NCBI GenBank assembly: GCA_964560765.1
Contig: CAZLMG010000027.1
Coordinates: 1-55,198, forward strand
Source: CAZLMG01 sp964560765
GTDB taxonomy: Bacteria; Bdellovibrionota_B; Oligoflexia; Oligoflexales; CAZLMG01
Reading direction: 5' to 3'
DNA length: 55,198 nt
The notes under the pieces are model-generated. The model saw nothing but the letters and a program-made list of their open reading frames with translations. It did no database searches and had not been told where the DNA came from. A program made the position numbers and the translations under genes. Shown piece after piece: positions 43,892 to 52,635 of this stretch. Within the stretch, counting starts at the first letter, position 1. Each line of letters opens with the position of its first letter.

Positions 43892-45760
43892 ATGAGCGAC
43901 TCTTTACGGATCACATTTCCTTCCCAGTTAAAAAATGAGAAAGCCCAAAAGTGGATTGAGCAGGTCGCCGCACTCTGCAAACCCGACACGATCTATTTCT
44001 GCGATGGGTCGCAAGAAGAGTATGATCGCCTCTGCAATGAGATGGTCGCTAATGGTACGCTGAAACGACTGAACCCGGAGAAGCGCCCGAACAGCTATAT
44101 CGCTTTTTCCGATCCTAGTGACGTGGCGCGCGTTGAAGACCGTACCTACATCTGTAGCCGCCGCCGCCAAGATGCCGGCCCAACCAATAACTGGGTGAAT
44201 CCCAAGGATATGAAGCAGACCCTAAACGGCCTCTTTGACGGCTGCATGCGTGGTCGCACCATGTATGTCATACCCTTTAGTATGGGCCCGCTTGGATCCA
44301 ATATCGCACAGCTCGGTATCGAGATCAGCGATTCTGCCTACGTGGTGGCGAACATGCGGATCATGACCCGTATGGGCGCCAAGGTGTGGGACGTTCTCGG
44401 CGATGGTGAGTTCGTGAAGTGCCTGCATTCGGTGGGTGCACCTCTGAAAGACGGCCAGAAGGATGTGCCGTGGCCGTGCAATCCTGAAACGAAATATATC
44501 GCGCACTTTCCTGAAGAGCGCTCGATTATGTCCTATGGCAGCGGCTATGGAGGTAATGCTCTCCTCGGCAAGAAGTGTTTTGCGCTGCGCATTGCATCGG
44601 CCATGGGCCGTGACGAGGGCTGGTTAGCCGAGCATATGCTGATTCTGTGTGTCACGTCGCCGGAGGGTGAAAAGACGTACGTAGCAGCTGCGTTTCCCAG
44701 TGCCTGCGGCAAAACCAACTTCGCGATGCTGGAGCCGCCGAAGGGTTTTGAAGGCTGGAAACTGACCACCCTTGGTGACGACATTGCGTGGATCAAGCGC
44801 GGTGAAGATGGTCGTCTTTATGCGATTAACCCGGAGGCGGGATTCTTTGGCGTGGCGCCTGGGACCTCGTACAAATCAAATCCGAACGCCATGGAGACCG
44901 TAAGGGAGAACTGCATCTTCACGAACGTGGCGCTGACTTCGGACGGCGATGTGTGGTGGGAGGAGATGACCGATACTCCGCCCGCTGAACTCACCGACTG
45001 GCAGGGAAATAAATGGACGCCTGATTGTGGTCGTAAGGCTGCGCATCCGAACGCTCGCTTTACTGCCCCTGCCAAGCAGTGCCCGTCCATCGATGCAGAC
45101 TGGGAAAGTCCTGGTGGCGTGCCAATTGCCGCTTTTATCTTCGGCGGCCGCCGCGCAACGACCGTGCCGCTTGTATATCAGTCATTCAATTGGAGCTTCG
45201 GTGTTTATGCGGCAGCGACGATCGGCTCCGAAATGACTGCTGCGGCGTTCGGTAAAATCGGCGAAGTTCGGCGCGATCCATTTGCGATGCTGCCGTTTTG
45301 TGGCTATCACATGGGCGACTATTTCAATCATTGGCTGCAGATGGGCCGCGAGATTGTGCATCCGCCTCGAATTTTCAGCGTCAACTGGTTTCGAAAGGAT
45401 GAGAACGGCAAGTTCGTGTGGCCGGGTTTCGGCGAGAACATGCGTGTTCTGAAATGGATCGTCGACCGCGTCCGCGGACGTGCCGGAGCCACCGAGAGTC
45501 CACTTGGTTGGATGCCGCGTTACGAAGACCTCGAATGGAATGGCCTGGAGTTTGATCGCAAGAAATTTAATGCTTTGATGGCCGTCGATACCAATGTCTG
45601 GAAGCAGGAAATCTTGAGCCACGAAGAGCTATTTGAGAAGCTTTATGACCGCCTGCCGCGCGAATTCGCTAACATGCGGCAGCTTCTACTGTCTGGGCTT
45701 TGGCGTTCTCCGGAGCAGTGGCAGCTGGCGGCAGAGCGCTATTTCGAGAGCGATAAGTAA
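43892..45760 (+). CDS. pckG: Phosphoenolpyruvate carboxykinase (GTP)
   Basis: This cytoplasmic enzyme converts oxaloacetate and GTP to phosphoenolpyruvate, CO2 and GDP, the first committed step of gluconeogenesis. The 622-residue length is that of GTP-dependent enzymes, not the 540 of ATP-dependent ones. Motifs seen are GRTMYVIPFSMGP, the P-loop FPSACGKT (268-275), the metal-binding TLGDDIAWIK, and FIFGGRRATTVPLVYQ. The start is ATG 43892 with GCGAGGA upstream. It is divergent from mrpA, with about 250 bases between the preferred starts. Gluconeogenic PckG next to GDH fits an organism that grows on amino acids. Confidence 0.95.
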   Translation: MSDSLRITFPSQLKNEKAQKWIEQVAALCKPDTIYFCDGSQEEYDRLCNEMVANGTLKRLNPEKRPNSYIAFSDPSDVARVEDRTYICSRRRQDAGPTNNWVNPKDMKQTLNGLFDGCMRGRTMYVIPFSMGPLGSNIAQLGIEISDSAYVVANMRIMTRMGAKVWDVLGDGEFVKCLHSVGAPLKDGQKDVPWPCNPETKYIAHFPEERSIMSYGSGYGGNALLGKKCFALRIASAMGRDEGWLAEHMLILCVTSPEGEKTYVAAAFPSACGKTNFAMLEPPKGFEGWKLTTLGDDIAWIKRGEDGRLYAINPEAGFFGVAPGTSYKSNPNAMETVRENCIFTNVALTSDGDVWWEEMTDTPPAELTDWQGNKWTPDCGRKAAHPNARFTAPAKQCPSIDADWESPGGVPIAAFIFGGRRATTVPLVYQSFNWSFGVYAAATIGSEMTAAAFGKIGEVRRDPFAMLPFCGYHMGDYFNHWLQMGREIVHPPRIFSVNWFRKDENGKFVWPGFGENMRVLKWIVDRVRGRAGATESPLGWMPRYEDLEWNGLEFDRKKFNALMAVDTNVWKQEILSHEELFEKLYDRLPREFANMRQLLLSGLWRSPEQWQLAAERYFESDK

Positions 45761-45803
45761 GACCCGCTATGAAGTACACTTCTTCGGATGCGTGGAGCAG
45801 AAG

Positions 45804-46628
45804 TTGCGTAAAATGTTTGGCTTTGGGGGATTTCTTTGCGTTGTAGGCGCCGCTTTGGCGTCCTCATGTGCGGTGATAAGGACAGCACAGGAAGAAAGGC
45901 GGTGGGGCGGCAGTCCATCTTTCGTCGCGGAAACACAAGCTAACCCTGATGCTCCGTCCGGCAGGCTGAAGCGAGATTGGACAGGTTTTTTTGCCGAGCC
46001 GAGTGAGTGTGCGCAACTGCCGCGGCTTCTAAAGGCGAATGGTGGCGGAGCGGTGGATATTTACGAAGATGACTATGCGAGCTTCATTCGGCCGCATCCT
46101 CGCTTTTTCGAACTATCGAGCAAGTCGAAGGTTTCGATGGATGAGTTGGTGGCAATTCGAGCCTACACACATCGTTTTTGGAAAGATATCAATGCGGCTC
46201 TGAGGAATGGACGCGAGGCGTCACTTTCCGATTTGGAGCGGGTGATTTTGCACTGTTCGGTGTCCGGTCTAAACCGCATGCCCAAGGTGGCGCGACCGGT
46301 GTTTCGTGAGACGACGTATTCAGCGAAGATTCTGGAGGATCACAAGGTTGATGCCGTAGTCGGCTATGCGGCCTTTACTTCGACGACAAAGGAAGAGGCT
46401 GTGCTCGCGAGGTTCCCAGGAAATACGCGGATGATGATCAGCACGTTTACCGGACGAGACATCGCCTGGCTATCCGAGCACGAAGATGAGGAGGAGATCT
46501 TACTGATTCCAGGTGCATGTATGCGGGTGGAAAAAATTGAACCGCGAGATTGCCCAGTACAGGTATCTCCTCCATGCCAGACGATTGTCCTCAAGGAAGT
46601 CGAACCTACTGAATGTGGTGTACTGTAA
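45804..46628 (+). CDS. Lipoprotein with an R-S-E class ADP-ribosyltransferase domain
   Basis: Start TTG 45804 is chosen: GGAG lies six bases upstream and it adds the basic MRK needed before the hydrophobic signal; ATG 45813 is the alternative. The signal ends LASSC (lipoprotein, C22). The body has the ordered motifs of the arginine-type ADP-ribosyltransferases: IRAYTHRFWKDINAALRNG, the NAD-binding arginine in VFRETTYS (Arg168), the STS-like AAFTSTT (192-195) and the ExE-like DEEEILLIPG (Glu229 and Glu231). These enzymes move ADP-ribose from NAD to a target protein. The last 30 residues hold three cysteines. Being anchored and not freely secreted, it may act on neighbouring cells or prey. No immunity gene was seen. 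An insertion-sequence relic begins at its stop codon. Confidence 0.7.
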   Translation: MRKMFGFGGFLCVVGAALASSCAVIRTAQEERRWGGSPSFVAETQANPDAPSGRLKRDWTGFFAEPSECAQLPRLLKANGGGAVDIYEDDYASFIRPHPRFFELSSKSKVSMDELVAIRAYTHRFWKDINAALRNGREASLSDLERVILHCSVSGLNRMPKVARPVFRETTYSAKILEDHKVDAVVGYAAFTSTTKEEAVLARFPGNTRMMISTFTGRDIAWLSEHEDEEEILLIPGACMRVEKIEPRDCPVQVSPPCQTIVLKEVEPTECGVL

Positions 46629-46938
46629 AAACTGACGCCGTGAAGTGTGCTTTGGGTACCCCAATGTCACTTCCAACCCCTTAACAACTTCCGAATTTTG
46701 CAAGACTTCTTCCGCACAAACCGAGCATCACACATTTCGCCAGCGAACGTCTCGGCTCAATCAGCAAGTCTTCATGCTTCTATGCAGCAGTGTTTCGGAG
46801 CGAAAGATCGCCTTCAATGTCGGTGTCAAGCCTCATACAGTGAGTCGCATCATGACGCGACTTTCCGAAAGCGACTAGAAGGGATGGTACCCCAGATCGA
46901 TTAGGGGGTACCCAAAGCACAGTTAACGGCACCAGTTT
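46629..46938 (+). mobile_element. 310-bp deleted insertion sequence with terminal inverted repeats
   Basis: The outer 34-35 bases at each end (46629-46663 and 46904-46938) are inverted repeats, matching in about 30 of 34 positions, with the core TTTGGGTACCCC. Between them a frame (46645-46878) encodes a fragment of a helix-turn-helix transposase: NQQVFMLLCSSVSERKIAF then VKPHTVSRIMTRL. This resembles transposases of the type LLASGVSQRRAA..LGI.R.TVARKL. The catalytic domain is missing, so it can move only if a transposase is supplied elsewhere. The left 65 bases also occur, inverted, at the very start of the window. No target duplication could be identified. Confidence 0.7.
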
Positions 46939-47149
46939 AGAGTGCACTAATTCATATATCCGTCACTGATTGGCCACAGTTCCGACTTTCCTGTGGGCAT
47001 CGCGACACACTTGGGAATTTGCAAAAGCGCACCTTCAAACTGAGTCCGGGCTTTGTGTATAGGGACTCTGTGGCGGCATGGCACGGAGATTGCGAATGCT
47101 CGCAACTACTTTCGTCCAATTCAACCTTGTTTTTTGAGAAGGAGTGAAC

Positions 47150-47728
47150 ATGAAATCGAGAGCGATGAATCATCTGACCGCTTCGGGAGCTTGGGCTTTA
47201 CTGATGATCTTGGCCTTGAGCGCGATTCCTGCGTTTGCCATGCCTGGTTTGAATAAGCTACAGGCGCGATTTTCTCAGATCGCGGATAAGCGGCTGGATA
47301 AGAGCGAAGACTGTGTCAATTTTTCCGGAGATTGGATTGGCCAGTGTACGGAAGCTAATGGCGAGATTGCGGAAGCGGCCATGACTATCGAGCAAGTTGC
47401 CTGTAGTAGTCTCGGTTTTCATGGCGAAGATGAGTCGTATCAGATTGGAGGCCTGAAGACGGAAACGGATTCTTCGGCCATGTTTGCCATGTCGACCGCC
47501 CTAGGTGTCAATTGGCATGACGAGACCAAAAGCCGCCTTGATGGCACAGTTAGCCTGCAGGGCCAAGTGAATGTGTTTCCCGTGAACTTTCAAGGAGCCG
47601 TGCAACTGGCGATGTATATGGATGGGAGTGAGCTCGTCAATGATGTGACCGTACACGTCATGGTAAATGCCAATGGCACACCCCAAACAACGATTGAGAA
47701 ATCAACCTGCCGCTACGTCCGCAAATAG
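47150..47728 (+). CDS. Exported protein of unknown function
   Basis: ATG 47150 follows AGAAGGAG; the N-terminus through AIPAFAM is a Sec signal peptide. The mature part of about 160 residues is a single beta-rich domain. It opens CVNFSGDWIGQCTE, a phrase like the first strand of small lipocalin-type secreted domains, and closes with KSTCRYVRK. Two or three disulfides are possible. No family was recognised. A short hairpin lies just after its stop. Confidence 0.55.
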   Translation: MKSRAMNHLTASGAWALLMILALSAIPAFAMPGLNKLQARFSQIADKRLDKSEDCVNFSGDWIGQCTEANGEIAEAAMTIEQVACSSLGFHGEDESYQIGGLKTETDSSAMFAMSTALGVNWHDETKSRLDGTVSLQGQVNVFPVNFQGAVQLAMYMDGSELVNDVTVHVMVNANGTPQTTIEKSTCRYVRK

Positions 47729-47735
47729 CGCCCTG

Positions 47736-47758
47736 GGCCCAGAGGATCTGTCTGGGCC
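47736..47758. terminator. Candidate terminator hairpin
   Basis: GGCCCAGA and TCTGGGCC form a perfect eight-base stem with a seven-base loop, eight bases after the stop of the exported-protein gene. No run of T follows, so it may be Rho-dependent or a pause site. Confidence 0.4.
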
Positions 47759-47929
47759 TGTCCTGCTCCTATTTGATCAGGTACAGAAGGGGAGCCGCGC
47801 GAAGCTGGAAAAAACCATTTAATTTCAGCGCTTTGATGTTGGTGGAAATTCGGCGCGAAAGCGTGTATCAGTTCCCCTTCGTCACCGATCGACGGATTTA
47901 CGAAGCCTTTTCATAATCTGAGTATCAGC

Positions 47930-49063
47930 ATGCGGGCGTGCTTCAAGATTATTTTACCAAGCCTCTGGCTCGCCGATTTGGCCGGTCATGCCGCCGAGCC
48001 GTTGGACCATTATGTTTTGGTGGACCAGATCCCCGAACGGATCATGCGCCTTGAGCTGAGTCCGGTTGTCGAACAGCAGGCACTCATTAAGCAGTATTGG
48101 GGAGATATTTCCCTGCTGGACATGCGCACAGGTCATGTGATCTGGCGCTACAAGCAGCATGACCTTTCGTTTTCAGACTATGGGATGGCCTGGTCGGCAA
48201 GTGGCAGACGGATCGTGGTGCGGTCGCAAGAGCCGGTAATACTGGACGGAGCGACCGGCGTGGAGTTGTTCAAGTTGGAGATGGTTGCGGATGACGACCA
48301 CTTTGAGAGCTTCGCCTTTTCTGCGGATGACATACATGTTGCTGGCGCTGGTCGCCCGGGTCAGGACATTCGCATATGGGATGCTCGATCAGGCAAGTTG
48401 GTCAGCAGCCTGCCTGGAGTTACCTTAGGTCGAACTCTAGCATTTCAAGGTGCGTCGCGGCTGCAGTTTACCAGAGATGGCAAGGCCCTCTTTGCGGCTG
48501 GGGGGGAGTGGATAGGAGTTTGGGACATTGCCACAGAGACGCTTCTTAGGTCCTTTGACCTCTATAAAATCCTAAACCTTGACGAGCGATTCTCTTATGC
48601 GGGAGGCTGGTACAGTTTTTCTGCCGATTTACGCTTTGTGGCCTTCAACATCGGTTCAACTCTTTACCTGATGAGCCTGGAGTCAGGAAGAATGATTCGA
48701 ACGTATGAGCTAGATGCCTTTCCCCGTTCCTATGAGTTTTCCGACGATATGACCACATTGGAAGTAGTAGCGCTGGGGACGCGCGCCTACGAGCCCGACT
48801 TTCCATTGGAGCCGTACCAGTTCAGATTCTTTGAGATCGATGTGCTCAGTACTGAAGTGCGCCGCCAAAAGATTTCAGTGCCGTTCCATTTCCTGCCGAA
48901 TCAGCATCAGACCCGGACCAATGCCTTTCGCGTCGCAGCCATCGACTTCCGCACAGGAATTTTTGTCTTGGCAGCTGGGCGAGATCCGCAGTTCAAGCCA
49001 CCCACCGGTACTTCTTTCGAACGGTTTTTGACGCATCAGATTTTGGCCTGGAAGTTTTTGTAG
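47930..49063 (+). CDS. Exported WD40/PQQ-like beta-propeller
   Basis: The N-terminal MRACFKIILPSLWLADLAGHA is a plausible signal peptide. The body has at least six propeller-like repeats with W-D/G phrases: SLLDMRTGHVIWRYKQ, PVILDGATGVELFKL, DIRIWDARSGKLVSSL, EWIGVWDIATETLLRSF, YLMSLESGRMIRTYEL. A partial parallel is the protein at 53229-54257, which has the same strand pattern and LDGATG phrases. The function is probably protein binding. It ends 36 bases before the AbgT gene. Confidence 0.6.
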   Translation: MRACFKIILPSLWLADLAGHAAEPLDHYVLVDQIPERIMRLELSPVVEQQALIKQYWGDISLLDMRTGHVIWRYKQHDLSFSDYGMAWSASGRRIVVRSQEPVILDGATGVELFKLEMVADDDHFESFAFSADDIHVAGAGRPGQDIRIWDARSGKLVSSLPGVTLGRTLAFQGASRLQFTRDGKALFAAGGEWIGVWDIATETLLRSFDLYKILNLDERFSYAGGWYSFSADLRFVAFNIGSTLYLMSLESGRMIRTYELDAFPRSYEFSDDMTTLEVVALGTRAYEPDFPLEPYQFRFFEIDVLSTEVRRQKISVPFHFLPNQHQTRTNAFRVAAIDFRTGIFVLAAGRDPQFKPPTGTSFERFLTHQILAWKFL

Positions 49064-49099
49064 GAACCGCACGCAACCAGTTTAAGGAAATAATGTTTT

Positions 49100-50680
49100 A
49101 TGGCGGATAGCAATCGACAGCGAGCTCCCCTGCAACGACTGTTGCGCATCATTGAATGGCTGGGGAATTTTTTGCCGCACCCGGTCATTCTTTTTCTGAT
49201 TTTTTGCGTTGTTACCGTGCTGATGAGCTGGTTGTTTCATGCGCTGGGGGTTCGCGTCGTAGATCCTCGACCTTTGGGCGCAAGCGGGCGTTCCGCAGAT
49301 GGCTGGATCTATACGGTCAATCTCTTCAGCTCAGATTTCATGCGTCAGTATCTGCCCAACGTTGTCAAGAACTTCACCGGATTTGCGCCGTTAGGTACGG
49401 TACTGGTCACCATGCTGGGCGTGGGAATCGCTGAGTATTCGGGCCTTCTGACGACAGCGATTCGCGCCATTGTTCTAGGAACTCCACGAGCTTTGGTGAC
49501 CTATGCTTTGGTTTTTGCGGGGGTGCTGTCAAATGTGGCATCGGAGATGGGCTACGTCGTCCTCATTCCACTAGGGGGTTATATTTTCTTTTCCATCGGC
49601 CGCCATCCTTTGGCGGGACTCGCTGCGGCATTTGCTGGGGTCTCCGGTGGATATAGTGCCAACCTCTTGATCGGTACTATCGACCCTCTGTTGAGCGGCA
49701 TCACCCAAGAAGCCGCCCGGCTTTTAGCAAGTGACTACGTCGTTCATCCTGCCGTCAATTGGTACTTCATGGGTGCCTCGACCTTTTTGATCACTATCGT
49801 AGGCGGATTAGTCTCGGAAAAGATTGTCGAACCAGCACTGGGGCCCTATGAGCCGGAGTCGGCTCGGGACAAGGGACTGTCCCAGGAGCAGAGTCGCTTG
49901 CTGGCTTCACTCAGCCCAAGCGAGAAAAAGGGACTCATTGCTGCCCTCTTCAGTCTGCTGCTATTGTTTGCCATGGTAGTCGTCATGGCAACAGCCCCTC
50001 ACGGAATGCTGCGCGATCCTGCCGGTGACGAGTTACTAAAGTCTCCGCTCATGAAAAGCCTCATTCCGATTATCACCGTTTCATTCATCTTTCCCTCTTT
50101 GGTCTACGGCTGGATAACCGCTTCCATCCGATCCACCAAAGACTTGGTGAGTGGTATGGAACAGTCCATGTCGCGCCTTGGGCTTTATATTGTCATTGTG
50201 TTTTTTGCCTCTCAGTTCATTGCGCTGTTCCACGAATCAAATCTCGGGCTCGTCTTAGCAGTCAGCGGAGCTGACTTCTTGAAGCAACTGCAGCTTACCG
50301 GGCCGCTTGTCTTTTTCCCGTTCATATTCTTGTGCGCTCTGATTAACCTGATGATTGGCAGTGCTTCGGCTCAGTGGGCCGTCACGGCGCCGATTTTCGT
50401 TCCGATGATGATGTTAGTTGGCTATGCACCGGAAACAATTCAGGCGGCGTATCGAATTGGCGACTCGGTGACTAACTTGATCACTCCCATGATGTCCTAT
50501 TTTGGGCTGATTCTGGCCTTTGCGGATCGCTTTCGCAAAGACATTGGCGTGGGCACAATTATTTCGACCATGCTGCCGTACAGTGTGATCTTTTTTGTTG
50601 CTTGGAGCTTGTTCTTCTATGTCTGGGTATTTGCTTTCAGCCTACCAGTTGGGCCAGGTGCGGCTACTTATTACCCGTGA
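49100..50680 (+). CDS. abgT: AbgT family transporter
   Basis: This integral membrane protein of 526 residues with about 12-13 helices fits the AbgT family, whose members import p-aminobenzoyl-glutamate or export sulfonamides. Motifs include the opening IIEWLGNFLPHPVILF, NVASEMGYVVLIPLGG, GVSGGYSANLLIGTIDPLL, and ALINLMIGSASAQWAVTAPI with DSVTNLITPMMSYFGLIL near the end. The start is ATG 49100 with AAGGA upstream. The substrate cannot be read from sequence. It lies just downstream of an exported propeller gene. Confidence 0.9.
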   Translation: MADSNRQRAPLQRLLRIIEWLGNFLPHPVILFLIFCVVTVLMSWLFHALGVRVVDPRPLGASGRSADGWIYTVNLFSSDFMRQYLPNVVKNFTGFAPLGTVLVTMLGVGIAEYSGLLTTAIRAIVLGTPRALVTYALVFAGVLSNVASEMGYVVLIPLGGYIFFSIGRHPLAGLAAAFAGVSGGYSANLLIGTIDPLLSGITQEAARLLASDYVVHPAVNWYFMGASTFLITIVGGLVSEKIVEPALGPYEPESARDKGLSQEQSRLLASLSPSEKKGLIAALFSLLLLFAMVVVMATAPHGMLRDPAGDELLKSPLMKSLIPIITVSFIFPSLVYGWITASIRSTKDLVSGMEQSMSRLGLYIVIVFFASQFIALFHESNLGLVLAVSGADFLKQLQLTGPLVFFPFIFLCALINLMIGSASAQWAVTAPIFVPMMMLVGYAPETIQAAYRIGDSVTNLITPMMSYFGLILAFADRFRKDIGVGTIISTMLPYSVIFFVAWSLFFYVWVFAFSLPVGPGAATYYP

Positions 50681-50960
50681 GACGTTGAGGTGCACTTTGA
50701 AGTTTGGGTAGGGGGTTGAGTCGCAGCATGGACCCAAAATTGCACAGCAGTCTCAAGATTGGAGGGCGTCTATGCGACTAACAGCGGTCAAACGATGTTC
50801 GATTCGTTTTGAACAATTTGCAGGCGGCATCACGGGATGCTCATTTGCCTGCATTCCAGAGGTGCGCTGAGAATTGGTTCATGTAGCATGCTCGAAGCCA
50901 CGTATGGCGAAGGTGACGTCGATTCGTACGCATGGGTCATCCACACACGGAGGTCAGAAA

Positions 50961-51368
50961 ATGAGGGTGGTGGCGACATATCTTCCACTATTTCTTGTGA
51001 CATCAACGGCATTTGCTGTCGAGCGTGTTTCACCACGTGCCGCCGCCGAGTTAGTCGCCCATGGATCTGCTGAACTTATTGACGTCCGTGAGCAGGACGA
51101 ACTCGAGGTGTCGGGCTTGGCTGAGCCGGCTTTGTGGATAGCCAAGTCAGAGGTAGACAACCGCTCGAAGCTGTACTTAGAGTTCGTCGAGCGCCTCGAT
51201 GGCAAAAAAACACTTATTTTTTATTGCGAGACAGGAAGGCGTGCTGGCCTAGTGGCGACATACTTTGAAGATCTCGGCTTCGCGACGATGAATATGGGTG
51301 GCTTTGATGGGTGGCTTCGAGCGAATTTGCCTGTAAGACGTTTCGCGTTTGGCACAAACTTGCCATAA
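50961..51368 (+). CDS. Exported rhodanese-like protein
   Basis: ATG 50961 follows GGAGG; MRVVATYLPLFLVTSTAFA is a signal peptide, so the 135-residue protein is periplasmic. The single rhodanese domain shows ELIDVREQDELEVSGLAEPA and the active-site loop YCETGRRAGLVATYFEDLG, with the catalytic cysteine present (CETGRR). Members move sulfur to cyanide or other acceptors or bind thiols; the periplasmic partner is unknown. The longer frame from 50874 is not needed. Confidence 0.8.
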   Translation: MRVVATYLPLFLVTSTAFAVERVSPRAAAELVAHGSAELIDVREQDELEVSGLAEPALWIAKSEVDNRSKLYLEFVERLDGKKTLIFYCETGRRAGLVATYFEDLGFATMNMGGFDGWLRANLPVRRFAFGTNLP

Positions 51369-51467
51369 CAAGCCGAATTTCTTGTCCTATGGTGAAGCAG
51401 CCAGCGTAACCCATTTCAGGATTCAGAACTATGCGCAACTTATTCGTTGCTCTCTCATTGAGTTCGT

Positions 51468-51920
51468 TTGTCGTCGCCTGTGGCTGCTTCTCTAACATCC
51501 GCGGCAAATAAGGTGTTTACCCTAACCTGGATTGGATCAATTGATCCTCCTGTCGTTGGCGGTCACACCACCCAGGCGACGGATATCCCTATCCATGGCA
51601 GCATTGCTCATGGTCTCTTACAACTATCAAAGACGGTTGCCAATGCTGCATACATGCAGTCTGGCTTGCTCTTTACTGCGAACAGAGAAGCTGGCGCATT
51701 CGTGTACTCGGTAGAAGTCGGTAACAAGAAGGACGGGGCAAAATGCAAGGAACGTAGCGTCACGCTTTTGGGAAAGATTTCATTTGGTGCTGAGCGTTCT
51801 GCGAATCACGTGTATTATCGCAGCGGATGTCTTGTGGTTGCAAACGGTCTCGGCGGGGTGCAGTTCGTCGCGGTCGATAATGTTCCAAATTCCAATGACG
51901 ATGATGGCTTTGACGATTGA
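51468..51920 (+). CDS. Exported protein with LVIVD-like strands; frameshift in the signal peptide
   Basis: The frame starting at TTG 51468 has no proper signal peptide, but another frame at ATG 51431 encodes MRNLFVALSLSSFVVACGC and stops at 51511. A one- or two-base indel near 51468-51490 would join the two into a normal export signal followed by ANKVFTLTWIG. So the gene is probably frameshifted, or the sequence has an error. The end HVYYRSGCLVVANGLGGVQFVAVDNV resembles LVIVD repeats of secreted propellers. The C-terminus is acidic (SNDDDGFDD). It is followed 18 bases later by the SOUL gene. Confidence 0.5.
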   Translation: MSSPVAASLTSAANKVFTLTWIGSIDPPVVGGHTTQATDIPIHGSIAHGLLQLSKTVANAAYMQSGLLFTANREAGAFVYSVEVGNKKDGAKCKERSVTLLGKISFGAERSANHVYYRSGCLVVANGLGGVQFVAVDNVPNSNDDDGFDD

Positions 51921-51938
51921 TGACGACGTGAGGTTAAG

Positions 51939-52565
51939 ATGTTGCGCGCGATTGGTTTGTTGTTGGTAATTCTAAATGGAAGTAACGCAATGGCCATTGA
52001 GGAACCTCCGTATACAGTAGAGTCGAAAGCAGATGCTTATGAGATCCGCAAGTACGATAAAGTTTTAGTGGCCGAGACGACTGTGCAAGCAGGCTTTGAG
52101 GATGCCGGGAATGAGGCTTTTCGCGTACTTGCTGATTTTATCTTTGGCAATAATCGATCGCGAACGAAGATCGCCATGACAGCACCCGTGACCCAACAAC
52201 CGGAGTCGGAGAAGATTGCGATGACGGCTCCGGTAACGCAGGCGGCTCGTGCGGAAGGTGGATTTGTGGTGCAGTTTGTCATGCCAAATGAATACAGCAT
52301 AGAGACTCTGCCGGTGCCGAACGATCAAAGGGTAGAAATCCGAGAGATTCCTGGTCGGCGGATTGCAGTGTATCGATACTCGGGTACGTGGTCAAAAGCA
52401 AAGTATCTGGCAGAGCTCCGTAATTTTCGTGAGGCTTTGTCCCGCGATCGTATAACCACAGTGGGTGAGCCGATTCTGTCGCGATTCAATTCGCCCTTTT
52501 CGCTTTGGTTTTTGCGCCGTAACGAGATTTGGCTGGAAGTGTCAGCAAGCATCCCGCAGGAATGA
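51939..52565 (+). CDS. Exported SOUL-family haem-binding protein
   Basis: The N-terminus MLRAIGLLLVILNGSNAMA is a signal peptide. The 208-residue product fits the SOUL/HEBP family: PYTVESKADAYEIRKYDKVLVAETTV, RTKIAMTAPVTQQPES then KIAMTAPVTQ, and FVMPNEYSIETLPVP. The KIAMTAPVT phrase is doubled inside the loop. Family members bind haem or other tetrapyrroles. The start ATG 51939 has GTGAGG upstream. It could buffer haem in the periplasm; a haem-binding ChaN-like protein also occurs in the window. Confidence 0.85.
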   Translation: MLRAIGLLLVILNGSNAMAIEEPPYTVESKADAYEIRKYDKVLVAETTVQAGFEDAGNEAFRVLADFIFGNNRSRTKIAMTAPVTQQPESEKIAMTAPVTQAARAEGGFVVQFVMPNEYSIETLPVPNDQRVEIREIPGRRIAVYRYSGTWSKAKYLAELRNFREALSRDRITTVGEPILSRFNSPFSLWFLRRNEIWLEVSASIPQE

Positions 52566-52635
52566 GCTTCCTGTTGCTAAATTGCGTTTCATTGGTTACA
52601 TCCTTGGCCCTTACTCCTTTCTTCGGAGGTCAACG

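Noticed and set aside
29..46693. A 46-kb composite transposon
   Set aside because: Only ends of the element are seen, no intact transposase or target duplication is visible, and the block contains housekeeping genes such as mrp, gdhA and pckG.
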